A stretch of DNA of 64,000 bases from Chrysophaeum taylorii (lineage: Eukaryota > Sar > Pelagophyceae > Pelagomonadales > Pelagomonadaceae): assembly GCA_029834535.1 (NCBI GenBank), contig JAQMWT010000481.1, positions 1 through 64,000 on the forward strand, read 5' to 3'. The position numbers and the translations under genes were made by a program. The notes under the pieces were generated by a model. It did not search any database, had not been told where the DNA came from, and saw only the letters and a program-made list of their open reading frames with translations. Below are positions 21,940 to 32,358 of the stretch, piece by piece. Position 1 is the first letter of the stretch; every line of letters begins with the position of its first letter.

Positions 21940-24584
21940 GCCCGCGCGCTGCACTAGGCGGCACCGGATTGATTGACGAGTATGTGAAATTTCTTGTTGA
22001 GACCCCGACCTTGGGTGAACAAATACTGTTGGGACCCGCGGGAGGGGTTGGGTTGTCTTGTCTGTCCAGGAGGAGAGAGAGCAATTTGAATCCGACGAAA
22101 GAGGTTCCAGGGCATGCGGGCAACGTGGCCTCCTGCCCACCAGAGTGTGGTGTCGGCGAGAGATGTACGATATGGCCGCCAAGGCGCGGTTTTTTTCCAG
22201 GTCTTGGGCCGTCGTGTAACGCGGCATACAGCGCGTGTGTATGAAGAGAACTTAGGCACCATGATTCCGAGGATTGTACGAGGATCGTACGTCCTTTGGT
22301 TAGAGCAGCTGCAGATTTCGAGGCAGGAACGTACCGATTCCAAAAGCGGCTGCCGCCTTCTTCAGAGTCAATCACTACAGTACCGAGCCCAGGTATTTAT
22401 TTGAACACAACCGGGATATGACTAAGTCGGAAAAAAATGCCGGCACCATCAAAGGCTGTCTGGTCGTTGTAGAGAGAGCAAACGGCTTGCAACAACGAAA
22501 CGGATCTCGTCTCTTTCCCTGACTAGCGGCCGCCCGTCTGGACTTCCATACACCAGTGTATGATGAGTCGGGGCGTCTCCTCGTGCACGGGAAACCGCCG
22601 ACTCTTCTTCTTCGAGTGCGGCACACCCTCAGCGCCGCCCCGTTTTGCATCGTAACGACGATATCCAGTGAGTAGTACATCGCCTCGAATAAACATATTG
22701 ACTCCCTGCCTTCGCGTCGTCGCCGTGATGTGGTCTTCGAGGCCGCCGCGTACAGACGAAAGAAACGCCCTGCTTGACGCCGATAATTGGGTGTCGATCG
22801 ACGCGGTAGCGCGGAGACGGAGAACCGCACTTGTGCATTGTGGAGCGCTATAACGACGCGCAAAAAGCTTCGTTTGAACGTCGAACTTCGATATAGCACT
22901 TGCCACAGTAGTGTTCCCGCAGGACCCTGTCGAACGCCATCGACGAAATCATTGAATAGGACCCATGTTTTCACGCCATTCTTACGACGCTGCTTGAGTA
23001 GTCTATAGCGCGACATCGAGCATCATCACGCCGCGATAACTACCCGGCAGCGAAAAAGGTCACAGTTCTTTGGTAAAATACCAAGAATGCCGATATCCAA
23101 CCGGTTGTTTCTCGGACGACCAGACAAATCATGATGCACTTCAGTTATGAGGATAAAAAAAGTATTTGGTACGATTGTTTCGTCGCCATCCGATTGTACC
23201 CTACCAAGATTATCATCACGAATTGGCTGCTGTGCTGTATTCTCATCAACTCCTGCGTCAACACGTCGGCATTCTTCGAGGGTGATGAACAGCGAGTACC
23301 TTTTTGCACGAGCGTCTGACGTGACGACTTTTCTCGGTGGAGTGGACAAACCGCTCGAGATGGGCATTAATCTCCCAATACAAAAAGATGTGCCACCCAG
23401 CGACTCATCACAGCCGGAATTCAACCCGTCACACACCGAGCATATCGATCATTCCTTCGCCTGTACCACGGCCTTGGAAACTGCTCGACGAGCAACGAGC
23501 AACGAGCAAAGGAGCAAGCGATGCGCGGCGGCGGCGGCGGAGGAGGATATGCTGCCGTGAACGCGGCGAAAGCCCAAAAGCGCACTCGAATTAGAGGTGA
23601 TCTCAGCTGCAGGTGCGAACCATCCCAGTTCGTTGCGTCGGTTCAGCTTGGTAGAATACGTTGTGCGCGCCGCTCTCTCCAACTTGAAGTACTGTCGTGT
23701 CCACTTCCGACGGTATTATCGTTCCGAAAAAAACAAAACGGCCGCGCCACGAACGGGATTTTGAAGCGAAGCGGGGAAAGTGCGGTTGTTTGTTGTTGAT
23801 AGGCCGCTCGAGTCGCCTCTGGGAAATTCGGACGATACGCTTGAACGCTCGGTGATCCGAGTAGATGATGCTCTCGGCGACGCGTATACATCCGACCCAC
23901 AAAACTTGTGACTGTCCACGACGACATATATGGTCGAGTTGGTGAAACAAACACGAACGAGGATCCACTCTATGTTTCGGCGGTTTCGCGACGAATAAAT
24001 GAATCAACCAGCGGCTACCAACTCCCTTCGTGGAGAGAGAAACGTGTAGATCTGGCGGCGGCAACCCGAGTCATTCACATCAGCCCGAGTGCCAATGATC
24101 CTCCCGATAAGAAGGGTGTCGTGACGCCGTTTCTTCCGTCGCAGAGCGGTGTCCACATCATCATAGAAGGAGGTCAAAGCCTAGGCATTATTATCACCGA
24201 CCGGCGCATTGAGGTACTGACGACGAGGAAGAGCCCCGTCATCACGAGACCTATCGCGTTTTATATCTGCGACGAGTCGTCCGGAATCAATTCTTCGCCA
24301 CTATTTCGCCATGCCCTCGTCGCCTGAGGGCTGAGAGCCACGGCCTAGATGGCCCAGGCAAGTTTGTGTTTGTGTAAAGCAGGAAGACCCGAGCACCAAA
24401 GCAACGTGAGCCCGTCCTCTTCCTCCAGCCATTGTCGTCTTCCTGGTACATGCCGTACGCCGCATATTCTCTCGCTACCAACTTGGCCGGCCTCGTTCTT
24501 TTGAGACCGCGAACATTCTGACTCACAATCATGGTCGTCGTCCGTCCGTCTCCACTTGGAAAAAAAGATCGGATGTGCAAGCAA
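21940..24584 (-). mobile_element. LINE (non-LTR retrotransposon) relic
   Basis: On the minus strand a decayed LINE is visible in pieces. An AP-endonuclease part is at 24,560-23,800 with SQNVRGLK, HQLDHI and YSDHRAFK, the last two being conserved EN motifs. An RT part is at 23,010-22,700 with KNGVKTWVLFNDFVD, LHNAQVRFSVS and IGVKQG, matching the LINE RT blocks (TWVLF.D..KAFD, GVKQG). A C-terminal tail at 22,343-21,954 has WAGGHVARMP. Frames shift many times and stops are frequent, and the span of about 2.6 kb is shorter than a full element, so internal parts of the RT are lost. No poly-A tail or target duplication was found. Base composition is lower in GC than the flanking genes. Confidence 0.75.
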
Positions 24585-24619
24585 ACCCGCGAGGGTTTAT
24601 TAATAAGGGTCGTATAGCG

Positions 24620-25816
24620 ATGCTAGGATTTGTTGTTGTTGTTGTCGCGTCGGGCGCGCCGTACGTGCCCGGCAGCTGGAACGCGAGCGTAAAGATTTTG
24701 GTGAACGGGTCCGACCCGGGGTGTGCCTACACGCCCGCGTGTGGGAACGATCCGTGGACCGTCAGCCAGGACGACGAAGGGTCGCGGCTTGCGATGAATC
24801 ACTTCGAGAAGAACAAGTTCGCGCCCTTTGCGTACGCCGGGACGCCCGCCGAGTGGTTCAACATCACCGAAATCATATCCAACGCGACCTACCTGATTAT
24901 CACGGGTCTGTGTTACGTCAGAAACGGAACGTACGAAAATATGTTTGGTTGGCTCGACTCGGCGACGAGGGTCGGCGCGGAGACGGTCGAAGGCGTAGAT
25001 TGCGAGGTCTGGGAGCTGGTTTCCGACGACAGTCTGCAGCGCCTCGCCATCGCCGATGTCCCGGTGCAGTACAACGCGACGACTTCGACGGAAATTCTGT
25101 CCTACACGTTCTCGTCGTTCGCGGAGGGCGCGGATCCGAGTCAATTCGAAACCCTAGATATATCCAAGTGCTACGATCCCCCAACGTGCGGGGTCGACCT
25201 CGATACGAGCGAAAATCTCTACGTCTTCCATCCCGCGAACGAGTTCGACGTCGCTGGACAGGACGTCGGCGACGAGCGCGGCGACGCGTTCTTCGTCTGC
25301 GAAGACGTCCTGACGGGCTTCAATCCCGCGGCGGACCACGATTACGAGTGGGTTTCTATGTGGCGCGTCGACATGTACGGCGACATCGGCCAGTACGCAA
25401 ATTGCAACGGATACCCCTCCTCCTGCGACGGCAAAAATACGAAGCTTATCGGACGCGAAGCTCCGTTAGGTTTGGGATACCCCGACGCGGGCCAGTGCGC
25501 GAACAACTCCCTCGTTGGGAACTGGTTCTCGCTTCCCGTCGACGGCGAATGCACCACCGAGACGACGAACTGCGCCTGGACCGCTACCCGGATCAAGACC
25601 ATCAACAGTTCCTGCCTTTTCGACAAACTCGGCTTCGAGGCCGATTGCCGCGCGGATGCCCGCGCCCCCTTCGACACGGCGACCGCCACCTTTTCGCGCG
25701 CCTTCCATGACCTCGACGGCTGCCCCCCCATCGATACACCTACTCCTCCTGGGGTGCGATTAGATTCGACTACGCAACAACACCTAGAAAAGTGGAAGAA
25801 GAAGAAGCCAGTGTAA
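24620..25816 (+). CDS. Secreted glycoprotein of unknown function
   Basis: The Met at 24,620 starts a signal peptide (MLGFVVVVVASGAPYV); an in-frame Met at 24,575 would bury it. The mature part, about 380 residues, is acidic, rich in cysteine and has many N-glycosylation sequons (NASV, NITE, NATY, NGTY, NATT, NSSC). The first 180 residues have a pattern of C.VWEL, then VPVQYNA, then YTFSSFAEG, then CYDPPTC. This recalls ependymin- or LolA-like lipid-binding folds in eukaryotic secreted proteins, but I cannot assign a family. The lysine-rich tail (EKWKKKKPV) differs from the rest; the true 3' end may use a splice site. The stop is immediately followed by the next gene on the same strand. Confidence 0.75.
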   Translation: MLGFVVVVVASGAPYVPGSWNASVKILVNGSDPGCAYTPACGNDPWTVSQDDEGSRLAMNHFEKNKFAPFAYAGTPAEWFNITEIISNATYLIITGLCYVRNGTYENMFGWLDSATRVGAETVEGVDCEVWELVSDDSLQRLAIADVPVQYNATTSTEILSYTFSSFAEGADPSQFETLDISKCYDPPTCGVDLDTSENLYVFHPANEFDVAGQDVGDERGDAFFVCEDVLTGFNPAADHDYEWVSMWRVDMYGDIGQYANCNGYPSSCDGKNTKLIGREAPLGLGYPDAGQCANNSLVGNWFSLPVDGECTTETTNCAWTATRIKTINSSCLFDKLGFEADCRADARAPFDTATATFSRAFHDLDGCPPIDTPTPPGVRLDSTTQQHLEKWKKKKPV

Positions 25817-25819
25817 ACT

Positions 25820-26509
25820 ATGACGCCGGGCCGATTGCGATGTGGGGTAAGGATGAGGCGTTGTTGGTTGGTTGTTGCTGCCGCCCGCGCGATGTGCCCA
25901 TCTTCGAAGACGGCCTCGACGCTGCGCGACTACGACGCCGTAGCGGAGGCGTTCGACGCCGGGAACAGGGACCACGACGTGTCGCAGAACATAGAGGCGC
26001 TCGTGTCGAACATCGCTACCTCCAAGCCGTGGTCGATCCTTGATCTCGGCTGCGCCGGCGGCCGCGATCTCGAGACATTTGCCCGCCTCGGCCACGAAGC
26101 CATTGGCGTCGAGGGCGCGCCATGTTTCGTCGAGCTCGCGAGGCAGCGCGGGCTCGAGGTTTGGTGCCAGGATTTTGCGTCGCTCGACCTGCCCGAAAAC
26201 CGCTTCGACGGGGTTTTCGCCAACGCCGCGCTCTTCCACGTCCCATCGGAGCACCTCGACCGCGTCCTCGCCGACATCTACAGGACGCTCAAGCCCCAGG
26301 GATGCTTCTTTGCGAGCAACGCGCACGGGTTCGGCGAGGACAAGGAAGGGTGGACCTCCGGACGCACGCCGGAAACCCGATCCTGGGTCTGCTGGCTATC
26401 GGAACACTCCTGGAAAGGCCGGTGCGAGGCCGCGGGGTTTCAACTCCTGGAGACGTTCTACCGCGGCCCCACAAAAGCCTTCCTCGCCACCGTGTGGCGG
26501 CGTCCCTAG
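25820..26509 (+). CDS. Class I SAM-dependent methyltransferase
   Basis: The protein has up to 229 residues. ILDLGCAGGRDLETFARLG (residues 73-91) is the SAM-binding motif I, AIGVEGA the acidic post-I loop, WCQDFASLDLPENRFDGVFA the motif II region, and RTLKPQGCFFAS motif III. This is the Methyltransf_11/25 layout for small-molecule substrates; the substrate cannot be predicted. The start is uncertain: the Met at 25,820 lies only 3 bp after the previous stop, and Mets at 25,853 (with a leader-like MRRCWLVVAAARA) and 25,892 are alternatives. The gene ends one base before a convergent frame, so their 3' ends abut. Confidence 0.85.
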   Translation: MTPGRLRCGVRMRRCWLVVAAARAMCPSSKTASTLRDYDAVAEAFDAGNRDHDVSQNIEALVSNIATSKPWSILDLGCAGGRDLETFARLGHEAIGVEGAPCFVELARQRGLEVWCQDFASLDLPENRFDGVFANAALFHVPSEHLDRVLADIYRTLKPQGCFFASNAHGFGEDKEGWTSGRTPETRSWVCWLSEHSWKGRCEAAGFQLLETFYRGPTKAFLATVWRRP

Positions 26510-26932
26510 CTAGAGACTAAAGGGGGGGGTGAGGGTGCGGAGGGAGAGATTGTCGAGCGTGCCCATATCCCGGTGCTCGAGTTCGAGGCCCCGGTACTTG
26601 TCGACGGAGACGGGGGGCGTGTTGTACAACTTTCTCTTGCCGTTGACGACCGCGAGGACGGTCAGGGAGACGCGGTCGCCAGAGCACCGGAAGCTCCAGG
26701 TGTGGTTGTCGGCGAGGGGCGAGGGCGCGGACTCGGTGGTGGTCGTCGCGTCCATCATCGGGTCGCACAAGTTCCAGCCGCCGCACCGGGAGGCGGACTC
26801 GTCGACGACGCGCACGATGATGTGCACCGGGACCCCCGTCTTGTTGTGGACCCGAAACTCGGGGGTCTCGTAGTCCGTGCAGAACCAGGTCTGATCTCTT
26901 TCCTTGTCGCATCTGTCGATAAGCAGCATCAT
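26510..26932 (-). CDS. Hypothetical protein, 140 residues
   Basis: Begins MMLLIDRCDKERDQTWFCTD. It has a beta-rich look (FRVHNKTGVPVHIIVRVVDE), two sequons and four cysteines (WFCTD, RCGG, LCDP, FRCSG). I do not recognise a family. Codon use and GC match neighbouring host genes, and it is convergent and directly abutting the methyltransferase, typical of this compact block. Confidence 0.5.
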   Translation of the reverse strand: MMLLIDRCDKERDQTWFCTDYETPEFRVHNKTGVPVHIIVRVVDESASRCGGWNLCDPMMDATTTTESAPSPLADNHTWSFRCSGDRVSLTVLAVVNGKRKLYNTPPVSVDKYRGLELEHRDMGTLDNLSLRTLTPPFSL

Positions 26933-26973
26933 CTCATACCGGTATTGTATTTGTTCAACTACAACAACAGTAT

Positions 26974-27001
26974 AATAATTAATTAATTAATTAATTAATT
27001 A
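26974..27001. repeat. AATT tetranucleotide array
   Basis: About six AATT units in the gap between the hypothetical protein and the RRM gene. Confidence 0.85.
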
Positions 27002-27059
27002 GACTACCCCACGATGGAAAAAAGAAAAACAAAGAGAAAAGTTTTTTTTTTAAAGGGCG

Positions 27060-27821
27060 TCAGTCCTCGTCGTCGCGGCGTTTTTGCTTATGGGAGCGGT
27101 GGTCGTCGTCGTCGTCGTAGCGGCGGCGTCGCGGGGGGCTGTCGTCGTAGCGGCGGCGGCGGTCGTCGTCGTCGTCGTCGTCGCGATGGCGGCGGCGATC
27201 GTAGTCGCGGCGGCGGCGGCGGCGGCGGCGGCGGTCCCTGTCCGAGGAGTCTTCGGAGGATGAGGTGTCGGAGTCGTGGCGCTTGGCGACCCCCCAGCCG
27301 CTGACGTTGTCACTCTTCGCGAGCATCTCGCGATGCCGGGCCTCGAGGGCCGCGCGCTGCTGGGCGGGATTCATAAAGGCAAAGTTCGGCATGTTCTCGA
27401 TGCCCGCCGGAACGGGGGCGGCGGCGCCCTGCTCCAACTTCCGTGCCTGTTTCTGAAGGGCTTCGAGGGCTGCCGCGCTCGTCACGCCGGCGATGGCCGA
27501 GAACTCGGGGACGGGCTGGAGCTGGGCCAGCATGGGGGCCGGAGGGGGGTTCGCCTGGTTCGAGTAGAGCCGGGGCTGCGTCGCCCGCTGGACGCGCAGC
27601 GCTTGCCCGCACACCTCCGTCCCGTTCATCGCGAGCGACGCCGTTGCCGCCTCGGACTCGGCGAAGTCCACGAACCCGTATCGTCCGTCGGCGGCGACCC
27701 GCACATCTACGATCTGCCCGATGCACCCGAAGATCTGCCGGAGGACGTCCACGCTCACGCTCGGCGACAAGTTCCCTACGTGTATCGTCTTGGTAGCGAT
27801 CTGCGTGAGCGGTTGGTCCAT
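27060..27821 (-). CDS. SR-type RNA-binding protein (one RRM, RS-like tail)
   Basis: The Met at 27,821 gives MDQPLTQIATKTIHVGNLSP, placing the RRM right at the N-terminus. RNP2 is IHVGNL (residues 13-18) and RNP1 is RYGFVDFA (47-54). A central segment is rich in P and A. The C-terminus is a long arginine/aspartate/serine tail (SSSEDSSDRDRRRRRRRRRD and on). The layout is that of an SR-like splicing factor acting in the nucleus, with a tail that can be phosphorylated and drive phase separation. The tail is encoded by CGX/GAC simple repeats. An in-frame Met at 27,857 would add 12 basic residues. It is divergent from the CMC1 gene with about 60 bp between starts, implying a bidirectional promoter. 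Confidence 0.88.
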   Translation of the reverse strand: MDQPLTQIATKTIHVGNLSPSVSVDVLRQIFGCIGQIVDVRVAADGRYGFVDFAESEAATASLAMNGTEVCGQALRVQRATQPRLYSNQANPPPAPMLAQLQPVPEFSAIAGVTSAAALEALQKQARKLEQGAAAPVPAGIENMPNFAFMNPAQQRAALEARHREMLAKSDNVSGWGVAKRHDSDTSSSEDSSDRDRRRRRRRRRDYDRRRHRDDDDDDDRRRRYDDSPPRRRRYDDDDDHRSHKQKRRDDED

Positions 27822-27882
27822 CCTTCGCCAACGCTTACCCTTTTCTAAGGTCACCAACCTTACTTACTTACCCTAGGAGCTG

Positions 27883-28143
27883 ATGGGTGACCGCGACGCC
27901 CGGCTCCAGTGGAGCAAGCGGGCCGAGTACGAGGCGCGGAAGGAGCTGAGCGCGATCGCGCTCAAGAAGTGCGACTCCCACTTGAAGGCCTTCTCCGACT
28001 GCGCCAAGGCCAACAATCTCCTCGTCGTTTTTCAGTGCCGGAAGGAAAACCGTGAGATGAACGCCTGCTTGCACCAGTATACCAACGACGACGCCTTCGA
28101 GGCCTACAAAATCAAACGGAGCGCCGAGCTCGAGACGTTGTGA
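27883..28143 (+). CDS. CMC1: CMC1-like twin CX9C mitochondrial protein
   Basis: The protein has 86 residues with two CX9C motifs: Cys30/Cys40 (CDSHLKAFSDC) and Cys52/Cys62 (CRKENREMNAC). This is the helix-hairpin of the Cmc1 family. These proteins are imported by the MIA40 disulfide relay into the intermembrane space, where Cmc1 stabilises newly made COX1 during cytochrome oxidase assembly. The length and the N-terminal charged helix fit. CMC2 or another twin CX9C protein is possible. The stop lies 14 bp from the end of the convergent KDEL-receptor-like gene. Confidence 0.88.
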   Translation: MGDRDARLQWSKRAEYEARKELSAIALKKCDSHLKAFSDCAKANNLLVVFQCRKENREMNACLHQYTNDDAFEAYKIKRSAELETL

Positions 28144-28156
28144 ACGAAGGAAGCGC

Positions 28157-29130
28157 TCAGACCTCCTCCTCCTTCTCCCCGAGACCTGGGGTTCCCCCTT
28201 TGGTGGCAGTCAGTCGCGAGTATGAGACCAAGCGGTAGAGGGTGTCCTCCTGTTCTTCCAAGAGGCCGCACCGTGCGAGGTGGCGGAGGATGCTGACGGG
28301 AGACAGGAGGACGGCGCGGCTGTAATACTTCCAGCTGAGGTAGTGGTGGGCAAAGTCGATGTAGAGGCCGGCTTGGAGGGCGGCGGCGGCCGCGTAGACG
28401 AGGCAATTCATTAATTAATTGTTGGCGGGGAGCAGCTGGTAGGGGTTGAAGCGGGGTTCGGTGTGGTGGCGATGGATCCAATTAGTGATGTAGAGCATGC
28501 GATAAAATAAATCCCGAGGTAGAACACGTAGCACCCGACGAGGACTTCGATCTCGTTGAAAAAGTGGCCTTTATCGTCGTCGGCGAGCCAATGGAGCGCG
28601 CAGAACTGGGGGACGATCGCGAGGGGTTCGAGAGCGATGGAGAAGGCCCAGAGGCACTCGCAGCCAACGACGAGAACGCGAATCCTCCGCAGGGGGATTG
28701 CGATCAAGGCGCCCTCGTTAAAAACGTAGGCCTGGTGCGCGGCGGCGACGACGGCCGCCGGCGCGACGAGGTACTTCCAGGGCGGGAACGTGTCGACGAG
28801 GTTGCTCGCGAGGCGACCCGCGAGGATTCTGGATAAGACGGCGAGCGCGACGAAGGTAAGCTTCATTGTCGTCAGGTACCAATCGAACTTAAAGAAGATG
28901 TCGAGGTGCCGACAGCAAAACACGAGGACGTAGAGCTCTTGAGTGCGCGCCGAAATCCCCGACGGCTGTGCGCTTCCACGCGAGGCGGTACAGCAGCAAC
29001 ACCATGGCAAACAAGTGAGAGAGGTCGGCAACGCCGCGGTACACGTTGGCGATCGTGTCCGGGATGAGCCACGACAACGCGACGGCGCTGGCGACGAGCA
29101 GCGCCTTCGCGACGACGCACAAGCCCGTGG

Positions 29131-29164
<34 letters not shown>

Positions 29165-29251
29165 GAGGTTTTTTTTTTTCCGCTGGACCAGAAGGAACTT
29201 TTCGCGGAACTTTTGTTGTACTGGGATTGACATTTTTGGTAGGGCACCCAA
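28157..29251 (-). pseudogene. KDEL-receptor (ERD2)-like gene, frame disrupted
   Basis: Three reading frames together show an ERD2 receptor, which retrieves KDEL proteins from Golgi to ER. The first part has an N-terminal extension with a serine run and an extra hydrophobic segment, then YRGVADLSHLFAMVLLLYRL. The second reads GISARTQELYVLVFCCRHLD ... VFNEGALIAIPLRRIRVLVV. The third reads YRMLYITNWIHRHHTEPRFN and then LQAGLYIDFAHHYLSWKY. One extra base is seen in a four-base run at 28,957-28,960 (GGGG on the coding strand), a second shift lies near 28,505, and a TAA sits inside an AATT-like stretch near 28,408. No GT..AG intron explains them. Either it is a recent pseudogene or the assembly has indel errors; all three sit at short runs, which favours the latter slightly. 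Confidence 0.7.
29128..29163 (+). repeat. CTG/CAG trinucleotide array
   Basis: About eleven units. They encode the serine run near the N-terminus of the ERD2-like frame on the minus strand. Confidence 0.85.
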
Positions 29252-29299
29252 GAGATTTTGATCATCAGTTTACGATTTGATAAAGTTTAAATCGTTTGT

Positions 29300-31585
29300 A
29301 AAAAAAAGATGACACGCAAGTTCGGGGGTTGAGGTTTCGTACCGCCACGTCAGCTCAACCCTCTTATGGAAAAAACCTCGGAGTGGCGTGGCGCGCGGGA
29401 ACTTTTGCGGTTGGCGACCGACTCGGGTGCTGGCTAAGCGTCGTCGGTGTCGTCGATGGCGGCAAGGAACTTCGACGAGCACAGGTTCGTCGTTGTTGTC
29501 GTCGCCGGGGGTGTCTGTCGTCTTCGCAGCCATCGACGCACTGCAGGAGGAACTCGCCAAGATTATCAGTGCATTGGCTGAGGAGGATGATGATGTAGGT
29601 GAAGAGGAGCTGGTGAACGGTCTTGGTTTTGAGGGAGTGTCTGGCCTTGGTGTGGGCGACCTTGTGGGCCTTGTAGCAGCGCTCGACATTGGCGGCGAGG
29701 CGATCGAGTCGGAGGGTGATAGGGACGAGCAGGGGGAACAGGGCAGCGCCATGGACGGCCCAGTCGGTGGCAGTGGAAGTCATTTTCATCTGCTTTCATA
29801 TTTTGACGTCGACAACCGTGGCCAGCTTGGCGAGGACGCCCGCCGGCGGATCGAGGAGCTTCTGCTCGCAGTTAATGACCTCGCCCCAAGCGCCGCACCG
29901 TAGGACGATCTGGTTGAGCTCGGATATGGCGGCGTCAATAGTCTTGGGCTCGCTATAGAACTTCTTGATGGCCATCTTGCACTCATGAGCAGCCCAACCA
30001 GCAGGAAGCTGCGCGCTGATCAGTTTCGCGAAGAGGTCGAGGACCCAGGCCATGATATGAGCCGGGTTCTTGAGGCCGACCTACATGGAGCCAAGCCCGA
30101 GCCAGCGACCGACGACGGTAGCCTCGTCCGCTTCACGAGTCTTGGCAGAGAAGTTACGAATTTTGGCGGCCTTTATTCTACAAGCACGGGCGCTTTGTGT
30201 GATAACAGAGACGAGCATGTAGACCCAGGACAGGCGCGCCGCCTGGCTCTCGATGTGATGAATGGCAGAGTCAACGGCACCGAGAAGCACGTGGATGATA
30301 GCAACGCGGCGCCATTGGGTATCCTCGACATCAGCGCGAAACTGCTAGACGAGCGAGTCCGCGACAGACCTCGTGGCCTCGCCCCACTTTGGATCGTCAA
30401 GGAACGAGTTGAGATTCTCTTTGTTCTTGTAGGAGCGGATGATCGCGAGGTCGGCGAAGGCGAAGCGGATCTTGGGGAAGAGCTTGAGCATGAAGCCGTC
30501 GCGGCCTTTGATGAGTTTGAAGGCCCACAAAAGTAGACCGTGGAACAACAAACTCGGAGATACGCACGCAGGTATCGATGATGACCTGGATCTCTGGAAT
30601 AGTGACAAGATCCTTCATCACCAGGTCGATGCCGTGGGTGACGCAACCGATGAAGAATATAGCCTTGGAAACTCGACGACGACTATGGCAAAGGCAGAGA
30701 GGTTGTTTGTCCGCGACGACACCAGCGTAGACCTCATCCACAGGCTTCTCACCGGCGCCGCTCTTCAGCTGAGTGATGATAAGGTCCTTGTAGAAATGTG
30801 CGCCCTCGCGGCGCTCACCGGGATGAACGAACACACGCCTTGATTGCTGTCTTTTCTCCACAGCTCTCGGTGACGATGATGGCATGGGTGCCGGACTTTG
30901 TCTTGAGGCCGTCGAAGCCAATGGTTCGAGCATAGTCGCCGGTGGCGATCCACATCTTGTTGATATGACGTACGGTCTCTTCCAATAGCAGTGGCGCCCA
31001 CGTACGCCGAAAGGCCTCGGACTTGGGCAAGTGCGTGACGTAGGCTGCGTTGAGTGCCTTGATCATCATCTCGATGAAGAAAAGGCTGCGGACGATGCAG
31101 AAAGGCAGAGCGCAACCAACTACGAGCTTAGTGATGGCCTCGGTGATAAGTCTGACACGGCGCGTGTCACACTTGTGAGTGACGTCGGTGACTTTGGCTT
31201 ACTTCGACGCGACCTGCGCCGCAGCTTCGACACGACCTGCGCCGCAGCCGTCCTAGTCTCCGGCAAAAACGAAGGCGCTGACAATGTCGCTGTCGAGGCG
31301 CGAAGATCGTGGACAGCGGCTGGCCGCTTATTCGTGGCCCATACAGACTCCGTGACATTCTTAGCGGACGGCTTGCCTTTGAGCGTGCGCTTAACGTCAT
31401 CGGGCGCGTGATCTCAATCCAGGACAATGTACTCAACCCATTGAGCTGACTCAAAATTTTGAAAACGCATGAGTGCGTGCAGCCGCAAGCCGCGCATTTC
31501 CATTCGAACGTACCGTCGCGTCGCTCTTATGCGTTGTGATCACGAAGTCGCCCACCAAACGCTTGGGCCGCCCGCCCTTGGACAT
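29300..31585 (-). mobile_element. hAT-type DNA transposon relic (BED finger, DUF659)
   Basis: On the minus strand a broken transposase can be followed. The start MSKGGRPKRL is at 31,585. A zinc-finger patch WKCAACG (BED-like) is near 31,500. A DUF659/hAT core has FFIGCVTHGIDLVMKDL near 30,640. Hydrophobic helices with KLFPKIRFAFADLAIIRSYK are near 30,450, and AHECKMAIKKFYSEPKTIDA is near 29,960. The C-terminal dimerisation segment has ERCYKAHKVAHTKARHSLKT and VHQLLFTYIIILLSQ near 29,600-29,700, which aligns with the hAT block ERSFS.FGFIHSK.RNRL. Frame changes and stops occur at several places (at least five), so it cannot encode a transposase. Terminal inverted repeats and the 8-bp target duplication were not found by eye. 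Confidence 0.72.
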
Positions 31586-31999
31586 GACGACTATAACGAT
31601 CACCGGCGTGTGCAACGCCGAAAGGAGGGCAGCGAGCGCGTGGCACAGACGAGGAAAATCTCCCTAACCGCAAACTGATATCCTGCACTTTTTTTTCGAG
31701 CGTTTCTGTGGTGTGGATTTGGACGCGAAAAGAAGTTGAAAGCAGCAAAAACCTGTATCCTAATGTAGTAAACCTAAACCCTGATGAGCAAAGGGACCGA
31801 TTTTTTTGTATGGGTCCATTTTTTATCTGGTGCAAGCACAGTTAAGTAATAAGACTGCGCGTGGTGCTCTAGATAGAAGAAAGTTCTACCCGCAGTCCCC
31901 CCCCTAGGGCCCTAGCTATCCCAGCTTTACATCAAATCACACCAACAGCCTGAAACAAAATAAACGAAATCACACGTGTCTCAACATTCTTGTGTCGCG
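31586..31999. other. Non-coding gap left of the Gypsy element
   Basis: No gene seen. It may include the 5' terminal part of the hAT relic. There are short T runs and a C7 run near 31,900. Confidence 0.4.
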
Positions 32000-32004
32000 T
32001 TAGA
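32000..32004. repeat. Gypsy target-site duplication, left
   Basis: TTAGA directly before the left LTR, matched by TTAGA directly after the right LTR. Confidence 0.9.
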
Positions 32005-32318
32005 TGTGGCGTAAGGAGAATTTTGGGGCTACCTGGCGTGCCTTCGAATCCTGGCTCGCCGCTCGCGTCCGTGCCCTTGGTGGAGTCACTGGACGAGGAT
32101 GGCCGTTCTCCCGCCACACAACCACAAACAACTTCCGTGCCTGGTCCTCACAACTTGAGGATCGGCTGTTGCTTTATGATTAAGAACACTTGAATCACAG
32201 AAATCAGGGAAGATGATGTCATAGAGAAAACTGACATCATCAGAACGGAGTAGGGTGCCCCTGATAAGGGGGGCCCTAGAAGAGGGGTAAGCCTTAGGAG
32301 GCGGGAGTTGCCGCCACA
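32005..32318 (-). repeat. Gypsy 3' LTR
   Basis: 314 bp. It begins TGTGGCG and ends CGCCACA, a 7-bp perfect inverted end with TG..CA termini. It contains GGGGGGCCCT and other GC-rich blocks shared with the right LTR. Confidence 0.95.
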
Positions 32319-32358
32319 GGACTCCCCTGGTAAGAATTCGAGCTGCCCCAGCGAGGTG

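Noticed and set aside
22375-23016. Stand-alone gene in the 22-23 kb region
   Set aside because: The frame contains decayed LINE reverse transcriptase blocks continuing in other frames, so it is part of the LINE relic.
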